From Antilocapra americana (lineage: Eukaryota > Chordata > Mammalia > Artiodactyla > Antilocapridae): a stretch of 64,000 nt of DNA. Below the pieces are notes generated by a model. That model saw only the letters and a list, made by a program, of their open reading frames with translations. It was not told the origin of the DNA and ran no database searches. Positions 45,335-55,990 of this stretch are shown here, piece by piece. A program made the translations under genes and the position numbers. The DNA lies in assembly GCA_007570785.1 (NCBI GenBank), contig ML661900.1, forward strand, positions 6,164,026-6,228,025, given 5' to 3'. Position 1 is the first letter of the stretch. Each line of letters begins with the position of its first letter.

Positions 45335-45755
45335 ACTTCAACCAGAGGAAACCGAGCTGTCAAACCCCAAACTGTCAACCAGTTATTTGATCTTTCTCAC
45401 AAAATTGCCTCACAGCCCTTTAGTCACAGGGCAAAAATGTTTGCAGCAAAAAACGCTTTCGGCAAAGATTTCTGTGACAAAGATGCTTATGGTGAAAACA
45501 CTGGACACATTCTTTTAATATGTTGTTGGACTGGGTTTGGACTTTAATCTGATTAAATTTTTATTAGGACTTTACATCTATATGAAAGAGACTAGTAAAT
45601 GACTCATTCGTTCGTTGTGTTTTTCTTTGTGCCATTGGTCAGGTTTTAGTGTTAGGGTTATTCCAGCTTTATAAAAAGAGTTGGGAAGTGTGTGAGTCAG
45701 GGTCCTGGCAAGAAACATTCTCCCCACTGCCAAATGGTTTAAACAGAGAGACTTT

Positions 45756-45963
45756 TTTTTTTTTTTTTTTTTTTAGTTTTAAAATATTTATTTACTTGAC
45801 TGCCCCAGGTCTTACTTGTGATACTCGGGAGCCTCGACCCTCGTTTCAGCATGCATTAGTTGCAGCTTGTGAGATCTATTTCCCCAACCAGGGGTCAAAC
45901 CTGGGCCCCCTGCATCGGGAACACAGAGTCTTAGCTACTGGGCTACTGGAGAAGTCTCTAAGT
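45756..45963 (-). repeat. CHR-type SINE with poly(T) and 11-bp target duplication
   Basis: A T-rich tract (about 22 T) then TTATTTACTTGACTGCCCCA, CCAACCAGGGGTCAAACCTG and CTACTGGAGAAGTC. Direct repeats AGAGAGACTTT at 45745-45755 and 45964-45974. Confidence 0.9.
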
Positions 45964-45974
45964 AGAGAGACTTT

Positions 45975-46445
45975 GATGAAGGGAGTCCCTGCAGAATTGT
46001 AGATAAGGTGAAGGGGACAAACGATGGATGGTGAGGCACCCAGAGACTAGTCCTGATGCGCAGACACCGCCAGTCCCAGGGCTGAGGGACAAGGGGCGCT
46101 GACACCTGGGAGAATAAGTCCAGGCAAGTGTTGAGGTTGGAGACACTGCTTCTGCTGAGTGGTTTGTGGGGTCAGCCCTCTGGGGCTTGGGACCAGACAG
46201 GCAAGGATGTGGTTTCTGCTGTGGTTTCTGTCTCGTGACCAGACTCTGATGGAGACTAACATAATCATATGCCTGACAGGGTTTTAATACTCACTTCCAC
46301 ATCTATGCAACAGCTTCCCTGTGCTGATTTTTGTTGTTTACTATGATCTTGCTTATTTTGATTCACCTCTGCCTGCTAAGAGTGCATCCCTGAATATTTT
46401 CCCCCATGAAACATTAAACGTGGCACGTATCCTAAGTTTTGGAGT
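45975..46445. other. Intergenic stretch, nothing recognised
   Basis: No exon or repeat family recognised. The stretch separates a CHR SINE from a BovB copy. Confidence 0.4.
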
Positions 46446-46877
46446 ACAGTTCAGTTCAGTTCAGTTCAGTTCAGTTGCTCAGTCGTGTCCAATTCTTTGT
46501 GACCCCATGAACCGCAGCATGCCAGGCCTCCCTGCCATCACCAACTTCTGGAGAGTCCACCCAAACCCATGTCCATCGAGTCGGTGATGCCATCCAGCCA
46601 GCTCATCCTCTGTCGTCCCCTTCTCCTCCTGCCTTCAATCCTTCCCAGCATCAGGGTCTTTTCCAATAAGTCAACTCCTCTCATGAGGTGGCCAGAGTAT
46701 TGGAGTTTCAGCTTCAACATCAGTCCTTTCAATGAGCACCCAGGACTGCTCTCCTTTAGGATAGACTGGTTGGATCTCCTTGCAGTCCAAGGGACTCTCA
46801 AGAGTCTTCTCCAACACCACAGTTCAAAAGCATCAATTCTTCGGCCCTCAGCCTTTTTCACTGTCCAACTCTCACAG
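46446..46877 (-). mobile_element. BovB LINE 3' part with (CAGTT)n tail, minus strand
   Basis: Begins with six tandem CAGTT-type pentamers, the expanded BovB 3' tail, then GCTCAGTCGTGTCC. The minus-strand frame encodes RRIDAFELWCWRRLLRVPWT and [20 protein letters not shown]. Truncated after about 430 bp. Confidence 0.9.
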
Positions 46878-47169
46878 GAAAGTTTTTTCTTTTGTCTTCT
46901 TGCAAGAGCGTCCCTGGCAGATGGTGGGAATTTTAGGTCACAGCTGCAATCTCGCAAAATTCTGTAGAAGTGTGGTTCCCAAAATGTGTTCCATAGAGCA
47001 CCCATCTTTCCATACAGTCAGCGGAAAAGGGTTTCATTGCTAAATAAACTTGGAAAAATGTTCTTGCTAATATTACTGACTTCACAAATGCTTTCCAAGC
47101 CCTAAGAAAGCCTCAGTATAGGATCTTGCTGCACTTCATTCTGCATCTCCCAAGTCAGTTTTATGACAG

Positions 47170-47662
47170 AAGCTTTTTTCTCCAGCATAACTGGGCCGCG
47201 GGACCCCTCGCTGCAGTGCTGCCGTGCTCGCGCCTGGACACACCTCTCCTCAAGCAGCACAATATGAAGAAACTGTGTGGGACCAAACGTACCTGCGTGC
47301 ATATGCAGTTGGGACAAATCCTGGACAAAAGGTACAAAGAGACCCAAAACCCAACTGCCAATTTGAAGAGCCTGGAGCAAAAACAGTGTGTCAGGAGCAA
47401 AAATAGGGTACTGCGCATGCCCCCTGCACTCAACATCACCAAAGTCCACCCCTCCCGCCTGACCCGCGGACACACCCCTACCCTCGTCCTTTTTAAGGAA
47501 CAAATTGGCCCTCTTTATGGAGCCAGCGAACAAGGGAAACTTGTTTGTTCTTGATCTCACCTGTTGGAGCAAGGGCCCTAATAAAGCTTTGTCTGAATTT
47601 CTTGTCTGGCCTCTAGTCAATTTCTGTTGATTGGGGAAGGCCAAGAACTCTGGTTGGTAACA
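47170..47662 (+). mobile_element. Solo endogenous retroviral LTR, family not named
   Basis: A GC-rich U3-like part is followed by CCTTTTTAAGGAACAAATTG and a poly(A) signal AATAAA at 47580-47585. A U5-like part then ends GGTTGGTAACA at 47662. No viral coding sequence is attached. The 5' edge is uncertain (no clean target duplication found); candidates lie between 47108 and 47180. Layout fits a gammaretrovirus-like (ERV1) LTR but this is inference. Confidence 0.6.
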
Positions 47663-47780
47663 TAAGAACTTCTCAACATTCCATGGAATGAAATTTCTCT
47701 TCCAATTAAACATGTTTCCAGAATGTTATAGATGTTTCTCCCATTTTCCCCCTGTGTATGGGTGCTTATAAGATTACTTT

Positions 47781-47998
47781 GTTGTTGTTGTTCAGTTGCT
47801 AAGTTGTGTCCAACTGTTTGTGATCCTGTGGACTGTAGCCCACCAGGCTCCATGATGTTCTCCAGTCAAGAATACTGGGGTTGGTTAGCCATTTCTTTCC
47901 CTGGGGGATCTTCTTGACCCAGGGATCGAATCTGTGTCGAACCGTGTCGCCTGCATTGATAGGCAGATTCTTTACTGCTGAACCACCAGGGAAGCCCC
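47781..47998 (-). repeat. Bov-tA SINE, antisense, with (GTT)n tail
   Basis: (GTT)4 then TCAGTTGCTAAGTTGTGTCC to TGAACCACCAGGGAAGCCCC. The head is complete in antisense. Confidence 0.93.
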
Positions 47999-48189
47999 AT
48001 AGAATTATTTCTTTACCCTTAAAATGAACAAAATCCTGCATAGTGCTTCTAAGGTTTTTTTTTTTTTTAATTTGACGTAGATCAAAAGGAACCTTTTAAA
48101 TGTTTAAGTTCAGGCTTCCCATCAGGAGTGTCATCTCCTTTTCTGATTCTTGCTTTTGTTTCATTTGCTCCGTTTCTTTCTTTTTTTTT

Positions 48190-48460
48190 TCTCCCTTTTA
48201 TTGTTTTTGCCATACAATGCCATGATATCACTATGGGTTTACATATGTTCCCCCTCCAGAACCCCCCTGCCTCCTCCCTCCCGATTCCCTCCCCCTGGGA
48301 CATCTCAGTGCACCAGCCCCGAGAATCAATCCTGGGCTGGCGATTGATTAGACATATGATAATTAACATGTTTCAATGCCATTCTCCCATATCATCCCAC
48401 CCTTTCCCTCATCCACAGAGTCCACGAGTCAATTCATTTGCTCTGTTTCTTCTTTGGGCC
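48190..48460 (-). repeat. Ruminant L1 3' UTR, antisense
   Basis: CCCTGGGACATCTCAGTGCA, CCAGCCCCGAGAATC, ATGTTTCAATGCCATTCTCC and ATCATCCCACCCTTTCCCTC follow the antisense 3' UTR of bovine-type L1, preceded by a T-rich tract. Confidence 0.82.
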
Positions 48461-49822
48461 TCTGTGTCTACTGTGGTCTCCCCCTTTGTTTTTATTCCTT
48501 GGGGCTTTTCCTCAGCCTTCTCAGAGGACTTAGATCTATCTCTGCATTTACAGATTCAGTCTTCTGTCCATTACCATCATAATGCAATTTTAAATCTGCT
48601 GCTGCCTTTGTAGTTGCTTTACAGCCTTTCTTTCTTTTCTTTCTGTCTCTCCTATATGGTTTGCCTATGACTTCCACCTGCCTCTCAGCCAGCAGACATC
48701 TCATTTCATTCTTCCCATTTGTATTTCAGCTGTCCTTTCTTAGAGTTTGTGATTTGATTACATGAAGTGCATACAAAGCAGATGTGTCTTGAGTATCTGC
48801 GATAAATCATCTTCAAAGGAATGGTTTTCCCCTGCCCTTTGAAGGACTTGTTCTTTCCCTTCATGATACAGAATCTTTTCAAAGACTGTGTGTTTGCAAG
48901 TGTATGTATGTGCATGTGGGTGTGTGTTTGCTTTTACTTCTCCTTAAAAAGTCAGTGTTTTGTTAAATCTTATTATTTTCCCCCAAACAAGACGGAAAGA
49001 ATTGAATTCTTTTTAGCTCACCATTCACCTGGATATTTTTCCAGGTCCGGTCATCTTTTAGGCTGAAGGACTGGTTAATGCCAACTCATGTCACCGGCTG
49101 GCTGTGAACACAAAGTGTCTTTGTCATTGTGTGCCCCCGCTCATCTCCAGAGTTGACTTGCTGTAGGCTGTGTGTGTATGTATCTGTGTATTTGTCCTGT
49201 TCTTTCTCTACTCAAGTAGAGCCTTCCAAGGGCTATTACCAGCTCAGGGATCTAGTTGGAGGAAGGAGTGGGAATTGGCAGTGACCCAGTGAGGAATCTT
49301 GCATCTGCACCAGGGGCCAGCAATATGCCAGGCTCCTCCACTAGGTAATTGATGCACCCTTGCTGACTTCAACTCACCCTGTCAAGGAAGAAGAAACATG
49401 GTATCAGGGAGAAACCAATTCAGGGAGGAGCTTCTTCCCAGTCACACACTTGGCCTAGCAACCACATGCACCCCAAAGCCTTCCAGTCAGCTCCTCCCAA
49501 ATGCTATTGATCCACAGCCCTGAAAGAGCTTCTGAATGACATGTCCTCAGCAAGCCCCATGTCCCACCACCTGCTCTCCAATTCAGGCACAGTTGGCAAA
49601 CACTGCCAGGATCTCATCTTCTTATTTCTCTGGAAGGAAGTTTACCTTTCTCAGAAACTGGTGTTGTGAACCAGCCCTTGGGGGGATCTCCCTTCAATTC
49701 CAATGGTGCGTGTTTTCCACAGATCCCCAGCATTCCTGCCATGGAAATGTGCTTTCCCTGGCTTCCAGGCTGACTCAGGGCTTGCCCTTATTTTTATTTA
49801 ATTTTAATTTAAAAAAATTTAA
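48461..49822. other. Intergenic, mostly unique sequence
   Basis: No gene recognised. T-rich runs at 48610-48650 and GT-rich text near 48895-48930. The longest frames are under 110 codons and lack family features. Confidence 0.45.
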
Positions 49823-49858
49823 GGGGACTTCCCTGGTGGTCCAGTGGTTAAGAATCTG

Positions 49859-50804
49859 AACTTCCTGATGGAGGGCAGATTTAAATGGAGATTCCTTTAA
49901 AACTAGGAATAAAACCACCATATGATCCAGCAATTCCACTCCTAGGCATATACCCTGAGGAAATAAAAATTGAAAAAGACACGTGTACCCCAATGTTCAT
50001 TGCAGCGCTCTTTACAATAGCTAGAACATGGAAGAAACCTAGATGTCTATCAACAGATGAATGGATAAAGAAGTGGTGGTACATGTACACAATGGAATAT
50101 TACTCAGCCATAAAAAGGAACGCATTTGAGTCAGTTCTAATGAGGTGGATGAAACTAGAGCCTATTATACAGAGTGAAGTAAGTCAGAAAGAGAAAGATA
50201 GAAATTGTATATTAATGCATATATATGGAATCTAGAAAGATGGTACAGAAGAATTTATTTGCAGGGCAGCAGTGGAGAAACAGACATAGAGAATAGACTT
50301 ATGGACACAGGGAGGGGGCGAAGAGGGTGAGATGGGTGGAGAGAGTAACATGGAAACTTGCATTACCATATGTAAAGTAGAGAGCCAGCAGGAATTCGCT
50401 GTATGTTTCGGGGAACTCGAACTGGATCGACCTAGAGTGGGATGGGGAGGGAGATGGGAGGGAGGTTCAAGAGGAAGGGGATATATGGATATCTCTAGCT
50501 GACTCAGGGCTTCCCTTGTAGCTCAGCTGGTAAAGAGTCTGCCTGCAATGCAGGAGACCCGAGTTCGATCCCTGGGTTGGGAAGATTCCCTGGAGAAGGA
50601 AATGGCAACCCACTCTAGTATTCTTGCCTGGAGAATCTTGTGGACAGAGGAGCCTGGCAGGCTACAGTCCGTGGGTTCACAAGAGTCGGGCACAACTTAG
50701 CAACCAAACTGCCACCATAGCTAATTCATGTTGAGGTTTGACAGAAAACAACAAAATTCTGTAAAGCAATTATCCTTCAATTAAAAAATACATAAATTTA
50801 AAAA
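49859..50804 (+). mobile_element. 5'-truncated ruminant L1 with Bov-tA inside
   Basis: Encodes the ORF2 C-terminus (YDPAIPLLGIYPEEIKIEKD, WWYMYTMEYYSAIKRNAFES) and then the 3' UTR, ending TCCTTCAATTAAAAAATAC. Interrupted by a Bov-tA at 50506-50717. Confidence 0.92.
50506..50717 (+). repeat. Bov-tA SINE inside L1 3' UTR
   Basis: AGGGCTTCCCTTGTAGCTCA head, GAGTTCGATCCCTGGGTTGG box B. Flanks TAGCTGACTC (50496-50505) and TAGCTAATTC (50718-50727) are the duplicated target, one base different. Confidence 0.94.
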
Positions 50805-50990
50805 AAGAATCTGCATTCCAGTGCAGGGGACATGGGTTCGATCCTTGCTAAGGGAACTAAAAATCTCACACGCAGTGGGGCAGCTCAGCCCATGCACCAC
50901 AAGTAGAGAGAGGCCCAGGCAAGGAAGGATCCCACATGCCACAGCTAAGACCCAACGCAACCAAAAATAAAAATAAATACAATATTAAAA

Positions 50991-52845
50991 TTTTTTAATA
51001 TGTTTATTTATTGAGCTTTCCCTTCTTCTATATTCTTTTGATCAGCTGGGCTCTGGGAGGAAGGGGAGCCCCGCACCAGCAGAGCTGGATGCTGTGTGGA
51101 ACTTGTCCTGTCCTGGATGCAGCTAAGACCCAAAACTGAGTCTGAAAGCCACCAGGAACCCGTGTGCCTACATTCACAGAGCCTCCAGTGAGCGGCCAGG
51201 AGCTCACCGATTCCCCCCTCCGCAGGGCTTGCAAGGGGGCTGGACCGGCTCCTCTCTCATCAGCACCATGGCTGCCCACAGTGACTGGAAGAGGAGTTGG
51301 CAGCGGGGAGTCATTTGCCATGTGGGGAGTGCAGCGCATCTGGCAGAGGGTCCGCTCTTCCCTCTTGTGGGGGAGATGGGAAGGGGTGCTTTTCCTCCCC
51401 AGGGCCACAGGGAGTCTCTTGTAAGGCAAGATCAGCATGTCATCCCCCTAGTGGGTGTCTGCTTTGTCTGTGGGCTCCGTAATGAACCTCTGGGGCAGCC
51501 CGAGGAGAGGAAGGGGAAATAAGAGACAGATGGCGGGGTGGGGAGAGAGCGCAGAGGGAGGCAGCTGAACTCAAGCTACCTGCTGCTTGCCTAGGAGGGC
51601 CTCACTCACAGGCTTCAAGGAATGCACAGGCCCTTCCAGAGGGACTCAGCTATCTTCGAAGAGGACGGGTCGAGTAGCCAGAGAAGCAGTGACAATCCAG
51701 CCAGGAGAGGAGAGACTTGTGAGACTTGCTTCCACACCCCTCTCCCAGCCCACCAGTCTCAGAGATCCCCAGAAGAGGGAGGAGGAGGCTGGGTGTAGGG
51801 CCAGATACCCCTTCACCCTGGGCCATGCTGCTGGGGTCTCAACTCTGCTGGAGGAGGTGAAGAGGTCTGAGTGTTGACTGCGGAAACGAGACTGTTCCAG
51901 TAGACGAACATGGCCGGGGAGCAGGGCGGTGCAGCCAAGACGTCATTAGGAGCCCTGCCACCCAGTGGGACGTGGGGTTTCGCCAGGACACAGCTGGGTG
52001 AGGAGGGGGTTGGTTGTTAGAAGACAATTTCATGTTTATACTCCAACAGACTGAGACTCTGCAATGAATGTGCTACACTTGAAAAACCCTTTCTTAAAAG
52101 CAAAAGGGGGGAAAAACAGCTTTGGAACATTTTGGGAGTAGGGAATGTATAGAAGTAGGGCATGGGAGCTTCTGTGAGTGAAGAGGGAAGGCCATCGGCA
52201 GGGGACTGAGGGGGTCAAGGAGCAGGTCTTTGTCCTTTTGTTTTCAGGGGATAGAAGGCCAACTCACGCTCGCTTCTGCAGAAGTGGGGCTTTGTAGGGA
52301 GGATCCTGGAGCATCTCATGGAGTCCAGTAGTTGAGCTGGGGGAGGGGAGGTGACATAGGTGGGCATGAGTGACAGCCAAAATCAGCCCTCTCCCACTTC
52401 TCATTTTTTGCTTCCTGCTGTAGGGCAGCCCCATTCTTTCCTCTCGCTGTACACAGGTTTGGTCCAAAAGACAGAAAATATGGCCACTCACAGCTTCCAA
52501 GCATTGTAACATGGAGACTCTGCCCAGAGAACCGAGTCTCGGTGGATCCAAATCTAAACCCCCAGAGGATGACCTCACTGGCCAGGCCAGGACAGTGGAC
52601 AGCCAGCCTGGCCGGGAGCGGCAGCTCCACAGAGGAGCAGGGAAGGCCCCTCCCAGGAGAAGGAGGATCGGGGCCATCAGGCAGTCACAACTGGTGTCCT
52701 GGTGGGACTCAGACTGACACCATGTCCTCTGTAAGGAGGGGGTTCTGACGACCCCGCCATCCCTCCATCTGCCAGGGTGCCATGCACGCTGCAGAAGTTC
52801 TGACGGTACTGTGGCCTTCAGCCCTCATGAAACCCATGGCAAGGG
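50991..52845. other. Intergenic, mostly unique sequence
   Basis: No exon, repeat family or RNA gene recognised. GC-rich open frames near 51028-51520 and 52264-52750 occur on both strands at once, which argues against coding. Confidence 0.5.
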
Positions 52846-52849
52846 AAGC

Positions 52850-53090
52850 AACTTCAGAAATCATCGTAGCTGGCATTTATTGCCTGCTTACTGTGTGCCA
52901 GGCCCTGGGCGCTGCTCTGTATGGATTTTCATTGAATCCTCAGGGCAGCTATAGTATTCCCACCCACATTGAGGTCCAGGAGGCAGAGGTTAAGTTGGAA
53001 AGGTTAGGAACCCAAGGTCCTGTGGCTAGTGGAGGCCAGTCCTGGCTCTCTTCCCACGTCTGTCTGGCTTCCAGGTCCACAAGTTTTTAC
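52850..53090 (-). repeat. MIR SINE, antisense
   Basis: GGCATTTATTGCCTGCTTAC, TGTGTGCCAGGCCCTGGGC, CATTGAATCCTCAGGGCAGC and GGTTAAGTTGGAAAGG follow the antisense MIR. Confidence 0.85.
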
Positions 53091-53475
53091 CATTCAGCTC
53101 TCCTGCCTCTAAGACTGAAGGTCTGGGATGTGGCTTTTCCAGAAAAAGTAGAGAAGTCTTCCAGGCCTGGGATATAGTTGTGTCGTGTAGACCTTCAGGC
53201 ATCACAGCCAGAGTGTGAGAAGCTTCCTGGGGACTGGTTGTGTCACCACGAGGTCTCCAGGAGGTCATGATGAGCATCTGAAGAGGTGGCGGCTGTGAGC
53301 AGCTGCTGTGGTCCTGCATCCCAATGGTTTTGAGGACAGAATGGGTCCAGGCTCCATTCCTCCCTTCTTGCTTTGTGCCTCATCTCCTTTCTTTTCCCTT
53401 CCATTTTTCCCTGTTCCTGCACTAGGGGGAGGGGAGTTTCCCCAGGCACCCAGGGCTTATTACTCAGGCTCTAGT
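53091..53475. other. Intergenic stretch, nothing recognised
   Basis: No exon or repeat recognised between the MIR and the BovB tail. Confidence 0.4.
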
Positions 53476-53680
53476 CACTGACTCACTGGAAAAGACTCTC
53501 ATCTGGGAAAGACTGAAGGTGGGAGGAGAAGGGACAATGGAGGACAAGATGGTTGGATGGCATCACCGACTCAATGGACATGAATTTGAGTAAGCTTCTG
53601 GAGATGGACAGGGAAGCTTGGTGTGCTGCAGTCCATGGTGTCGCAGAGTCCGACACGACTGAGCAGCTGAACTGAACTGA
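53476..53680 (+). mobile_element. BovB LINE 3' end, plus strand
   Basis: GACTCACTGGAAAAGACTCT, GATGGTTGGATGGCATCACC and the tail AGCAGCTGAACTGAACTGA mark the last 200 bp of BovB. Strongly 5' truncated. Confidence 0.9.
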
Positions 53681-53710
53681 GCTAGATGCAGGCTGCAGGC
53701 ATCACTGTTG

Positions 53711-53724
53711 TCAGCAGAGGGCAC
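53711..53724 (+). promoter_or_regulatory. Candidate CTCF site, 13 of 14 positions
   Basis: TCAGCAGAGGGCAC matches CCASYAGRKGGCRS except the first base. It points along the plus strand. It lies 30 bp after the BovB tail and 17 kb upstream of the LOXL1 start codon. Confidence 0.55.
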
Positions 53725-53892
53725 CAAAGCCTCTTCACACCTCCAAGGCCCAGGCCTGGCCCAGGAGAGGAGAGCAGAGAGGCAGATTGGCAGCGGGTGG
53801 TTATTGCATGCTCCCTGCCTGTTCCTCTTGCCTCAGTCAGCCTGTCCTCTGATTGCCTCTATGAAGAGCCGATAAACGTGCACATGCCTTCC

Positions 53893-53928
53893 TGTGCGTG
53901 TGTGTGTGTGTGTGCGTGTGTGTGTGCA
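53893..53928. repeat. Imperfect (GT)n microsatellite
   Basis: About 17 GT units broken twice by GC. Confidence 0.9.
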
Positions 53929-54149
53929 CATCTGGTTCTCCTGGTGTCCAACAGGAAGTCCAAGGTCAGGGCATAGGGACAGATACTCTGTCCATAACAA
54001 GCCACTGATTTTACAGACTTCAGTAACACCATTTTCTGGTCAGTTATTATAATTGTTGTTTCTCTCCTACCATGGGACAGCCAAGAATGACTACATGAAG
54101 GGAGGGAAAAGAACAGTTATCCAGCTCTCTGTCAGTACCAGGTCTTGGC

Positions 54150-54350
54150 TAGAAGCTTTGCACCTATTACCCTGGTTGGCCAGTCCCAACAGTCATGTAA
54201 GCCAGGCAATATTAGTCCCATGATATAGATGAGGTGGCTCAGGGAGGTTAAGTAACTTGCCTGAGGTCACATAGCTAGGACGTGGAGAAGGTAGAAGTTG
54301 AACCCTTGTCTCTGATTCCAAAGTCCATGTCAGTTTTGCACCTAAAGCTG
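54150..54350 (-). repeat. MIR SINE, antisense
   Basis: GGGAGGTTAAGTAACTTGCC, TGAGGTCACATAGCTAGGAC and GTTGAACCCTTGTCTCTGAT are antisense MIR core landmarks. Confidence 0.87.
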
Positions 54351-55458
54351 CCCTCTCAAACTTGTGGTTTCTTTACATGCAGACAGCCCCCTGGCCTCTA
54401 CCTCCCCTCTACCCCAGCAAAAAAAAATGCACTTAAGAGCAGCCAGTGAAATTCTAGGGGCAGCAGCTGGCGAGTGGCTGGAATGACTGAGAAATTAATG
54501 TTGATAGATAGAGGGGTGGCTTCTGGGATTCAAGGAATAAGGGGCTATATTTAGCTGTTAGCTGTGGGCTAGTTAACTGATGCGGAGTGAGGAACAGATT
54601 GGCTTGGAGGAGAGAGAGAAAGAGAATGAATGGGAATGAGGTACCAGCTGCCTGGCCTGGCTCCTCACTCTCAGAGTTGGCCAGCTTTGTATGGAACCAT
54701 AGCTGGTTGGGGTCTCTTCATGAAGGGAAGTCCCAATTTTATCAGGGCTGGTGGGACAGAGAACAGGGCTTGCCGAGGAAGATCTGCCAGGCCTTTCAGA
54801 TTGTCTTCTCCATGTACGTGATATTGGTCCATGAGCCATTCCAGCTAGGGGGTGTGGGGGTCCATAGACTAACATCAGCACAGCTCAGCTCCAAAGCTCT
54901 GCAACAACCTCCTGGATGGGATGGGGTTAGGTCTGTCCCTTAGAGTTGTGTGACCTCAGGTGCCCCCTCACGGGCCAGGACATCCCTCTCCTTTCTCACA
55001 AGGGGACATCAAGGCATTTGCTCTGGTGTGCCTTGGGTTTGGTTTCCCCAAACAGTCTGCTTCCCAGAGGAACACAGAGAGAAGTTCCTGCCTTGTCCTC
55101 ACATGCCTGAGGTTCTGTCCCCCTCTGCCCTCCTCCTCAACCCACTTTGTCCCCTCCTTGTGTAAGTGATGGGGCTGGTCCCCATCCTTCTCAAACTGCT
55201 CTGCCCCCCACTCCTCCCTGAGATTTCACTCAATCAAAGAGCAAGGCTGAGTGTACTAATGATCTGAGTGGTGGACCTTGAAGAGGGTCTCAGACCCCTG
55301 CTTGAGATGCATTTCTGTCCACCCTTCTCCCCACTTAGGTCCCCATTTGCCTACCCAGATCCTTCAAGGTGGGCAGGGCAGAGGGCCACCAGACACTGGG
55401 CCGCAGCTTCCCAAGAAGGCCAGGGAGAGTTATAAATAACAACGATGCTTTTCTATGT
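54351..55458. other. Intergenic, no gene recognised
   Basis: An A-rich run at 54419-54427 and otherwise unremarkable mixed sequence. Overlapping frames on both strands near 54573-54943 have no family features. Confidence 0.45.
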
Positions 55459-55472
55459 AGAAGTAGCACCAC

Positions 55473-55976
55473 GGGGTGGGGAGGGGAAGGTGGGACAAAT
55501 TGGGAAAGTAAGTTTGACATATATACACTACCCCGTGTAAATTAGATAGCAGTGGGAAGCTGCTATGTAGCACAGGGAGCTCAGATCTGTGCTCTGTGAT
55601 AACCTAGAGGGGTGGGGTGGGGGGTGGCTCGGAGGGAGGCTCAAGAGGGAGAGGATGTATGTGTGCTTACAGCTGATTCCCAGGTGGTGCTAGTGGTAAG
55701 GAACTTGCCTGCCAGTGCGGGAGACATAAGAGACACGGGTTCAGTCCATGGGCCGGGAAGATCCCCTGGAGGAGGAAATGGCAGTCCACTCCAGTATTCT
55801 TGCCTCGATAATCCCATGAACAGAGAAGCCTGGTGGGCTACGGTCCAAAGGGTCACAAAGAGTTGGACACGACAGAAGCAACTTAGCATGCATGCATGCA
55901 TAGCTGATTCACGCTGTTGTAAAAGAGAAACTGTCACAACACAGTAAAGCAATTATACTCCAATAATAAAAAAAAA
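55473..55976 (+). mobile_element. Ruminant L1 3' UTR copy with perfect 14-bp target duplication
   Basis: Direct repeats AGAAGTAGCACCAC at 55459-55472 and 55977-55990. The copy holds only the 3' UTR (GGGAAGCTGCTATGTAGCAC, GTAAAGCAATTATACTCC, then poly(A)) and is interrupted by a Bov-tA. Confidence 0.92.
55680..55901 (+). repeat. Bov-tA SINE inside L1 3' UTR
   Basis: CCAGGTGGTGCTAGTGGTAA head subtype, GGTTCAGTCCATGGGCCGGG, ending in a GCAT-repeat tail. Perfect flanks AGCTGATTC at 55671-55679 and 55902-55910. Confidence 0.94.
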
Positions 55977-55990
55977 AGAAGTAGCACCAC

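Larger units (their letters stand above)
43884..45508 (-). mobile_element. MULE-like (MuDR superfamily) DNA transposon relic
   Basis: The ends are inverted repeats of about 100 bp: the left end reads TTTCACTGTAAGTATCTTTG, the right end in reverse complement reads TTTCACCATAAGCATCTTTG, and both continue through CAAACATTT to TTTTG and GAAAG. An 8-bp direct repeat ATTCTTTT flanks it (43876-43883 and 45509-45516), with L1 sequence continuing on both sides. A decayed minus-strand transposase C-terminus lies inside. A BovB copy (44094-44879) interrupts it, so the element itself was about 840 bp. By my reading it is a nonfunctional, internally deleted copy. Confidence 0.75.
41840..45640 (-). repeat. 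Old L1 LINE, antisense, host of several insertions
   Basis: AT-rich antisense ORF2 text in order: TTGTAATGCTCATCTGC, GGTCTTTTAAAATTGTTG, AACTGGCTACTTTACTAAAC, CTCATGGTGTATTCTTTT, and after the DNA transposon it resumes at 45509 (ATTCTTTTAATATGTTGTTG). It is split by a CHR SINE (42430), an MLT1 LTR (42814) and the MULE-like element (43884). Confidence 0.8.
49823..50990 (+). repeat. CHR-type SINE split by an L1 insertion
   Basis: The 5' part (49823-49858, GGGGACTTCCCTGGTGGTCC) and the 3' part (50805-50990, GGGTTCGATCCTTGCTAAGG, AGCTAAGACCCAACGCAACC) are the two halves of one SINE. AAGAATCTG at both break points (49850-49858 and 50805-50813) is the L1 target duplication. Confidence 0.85.
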
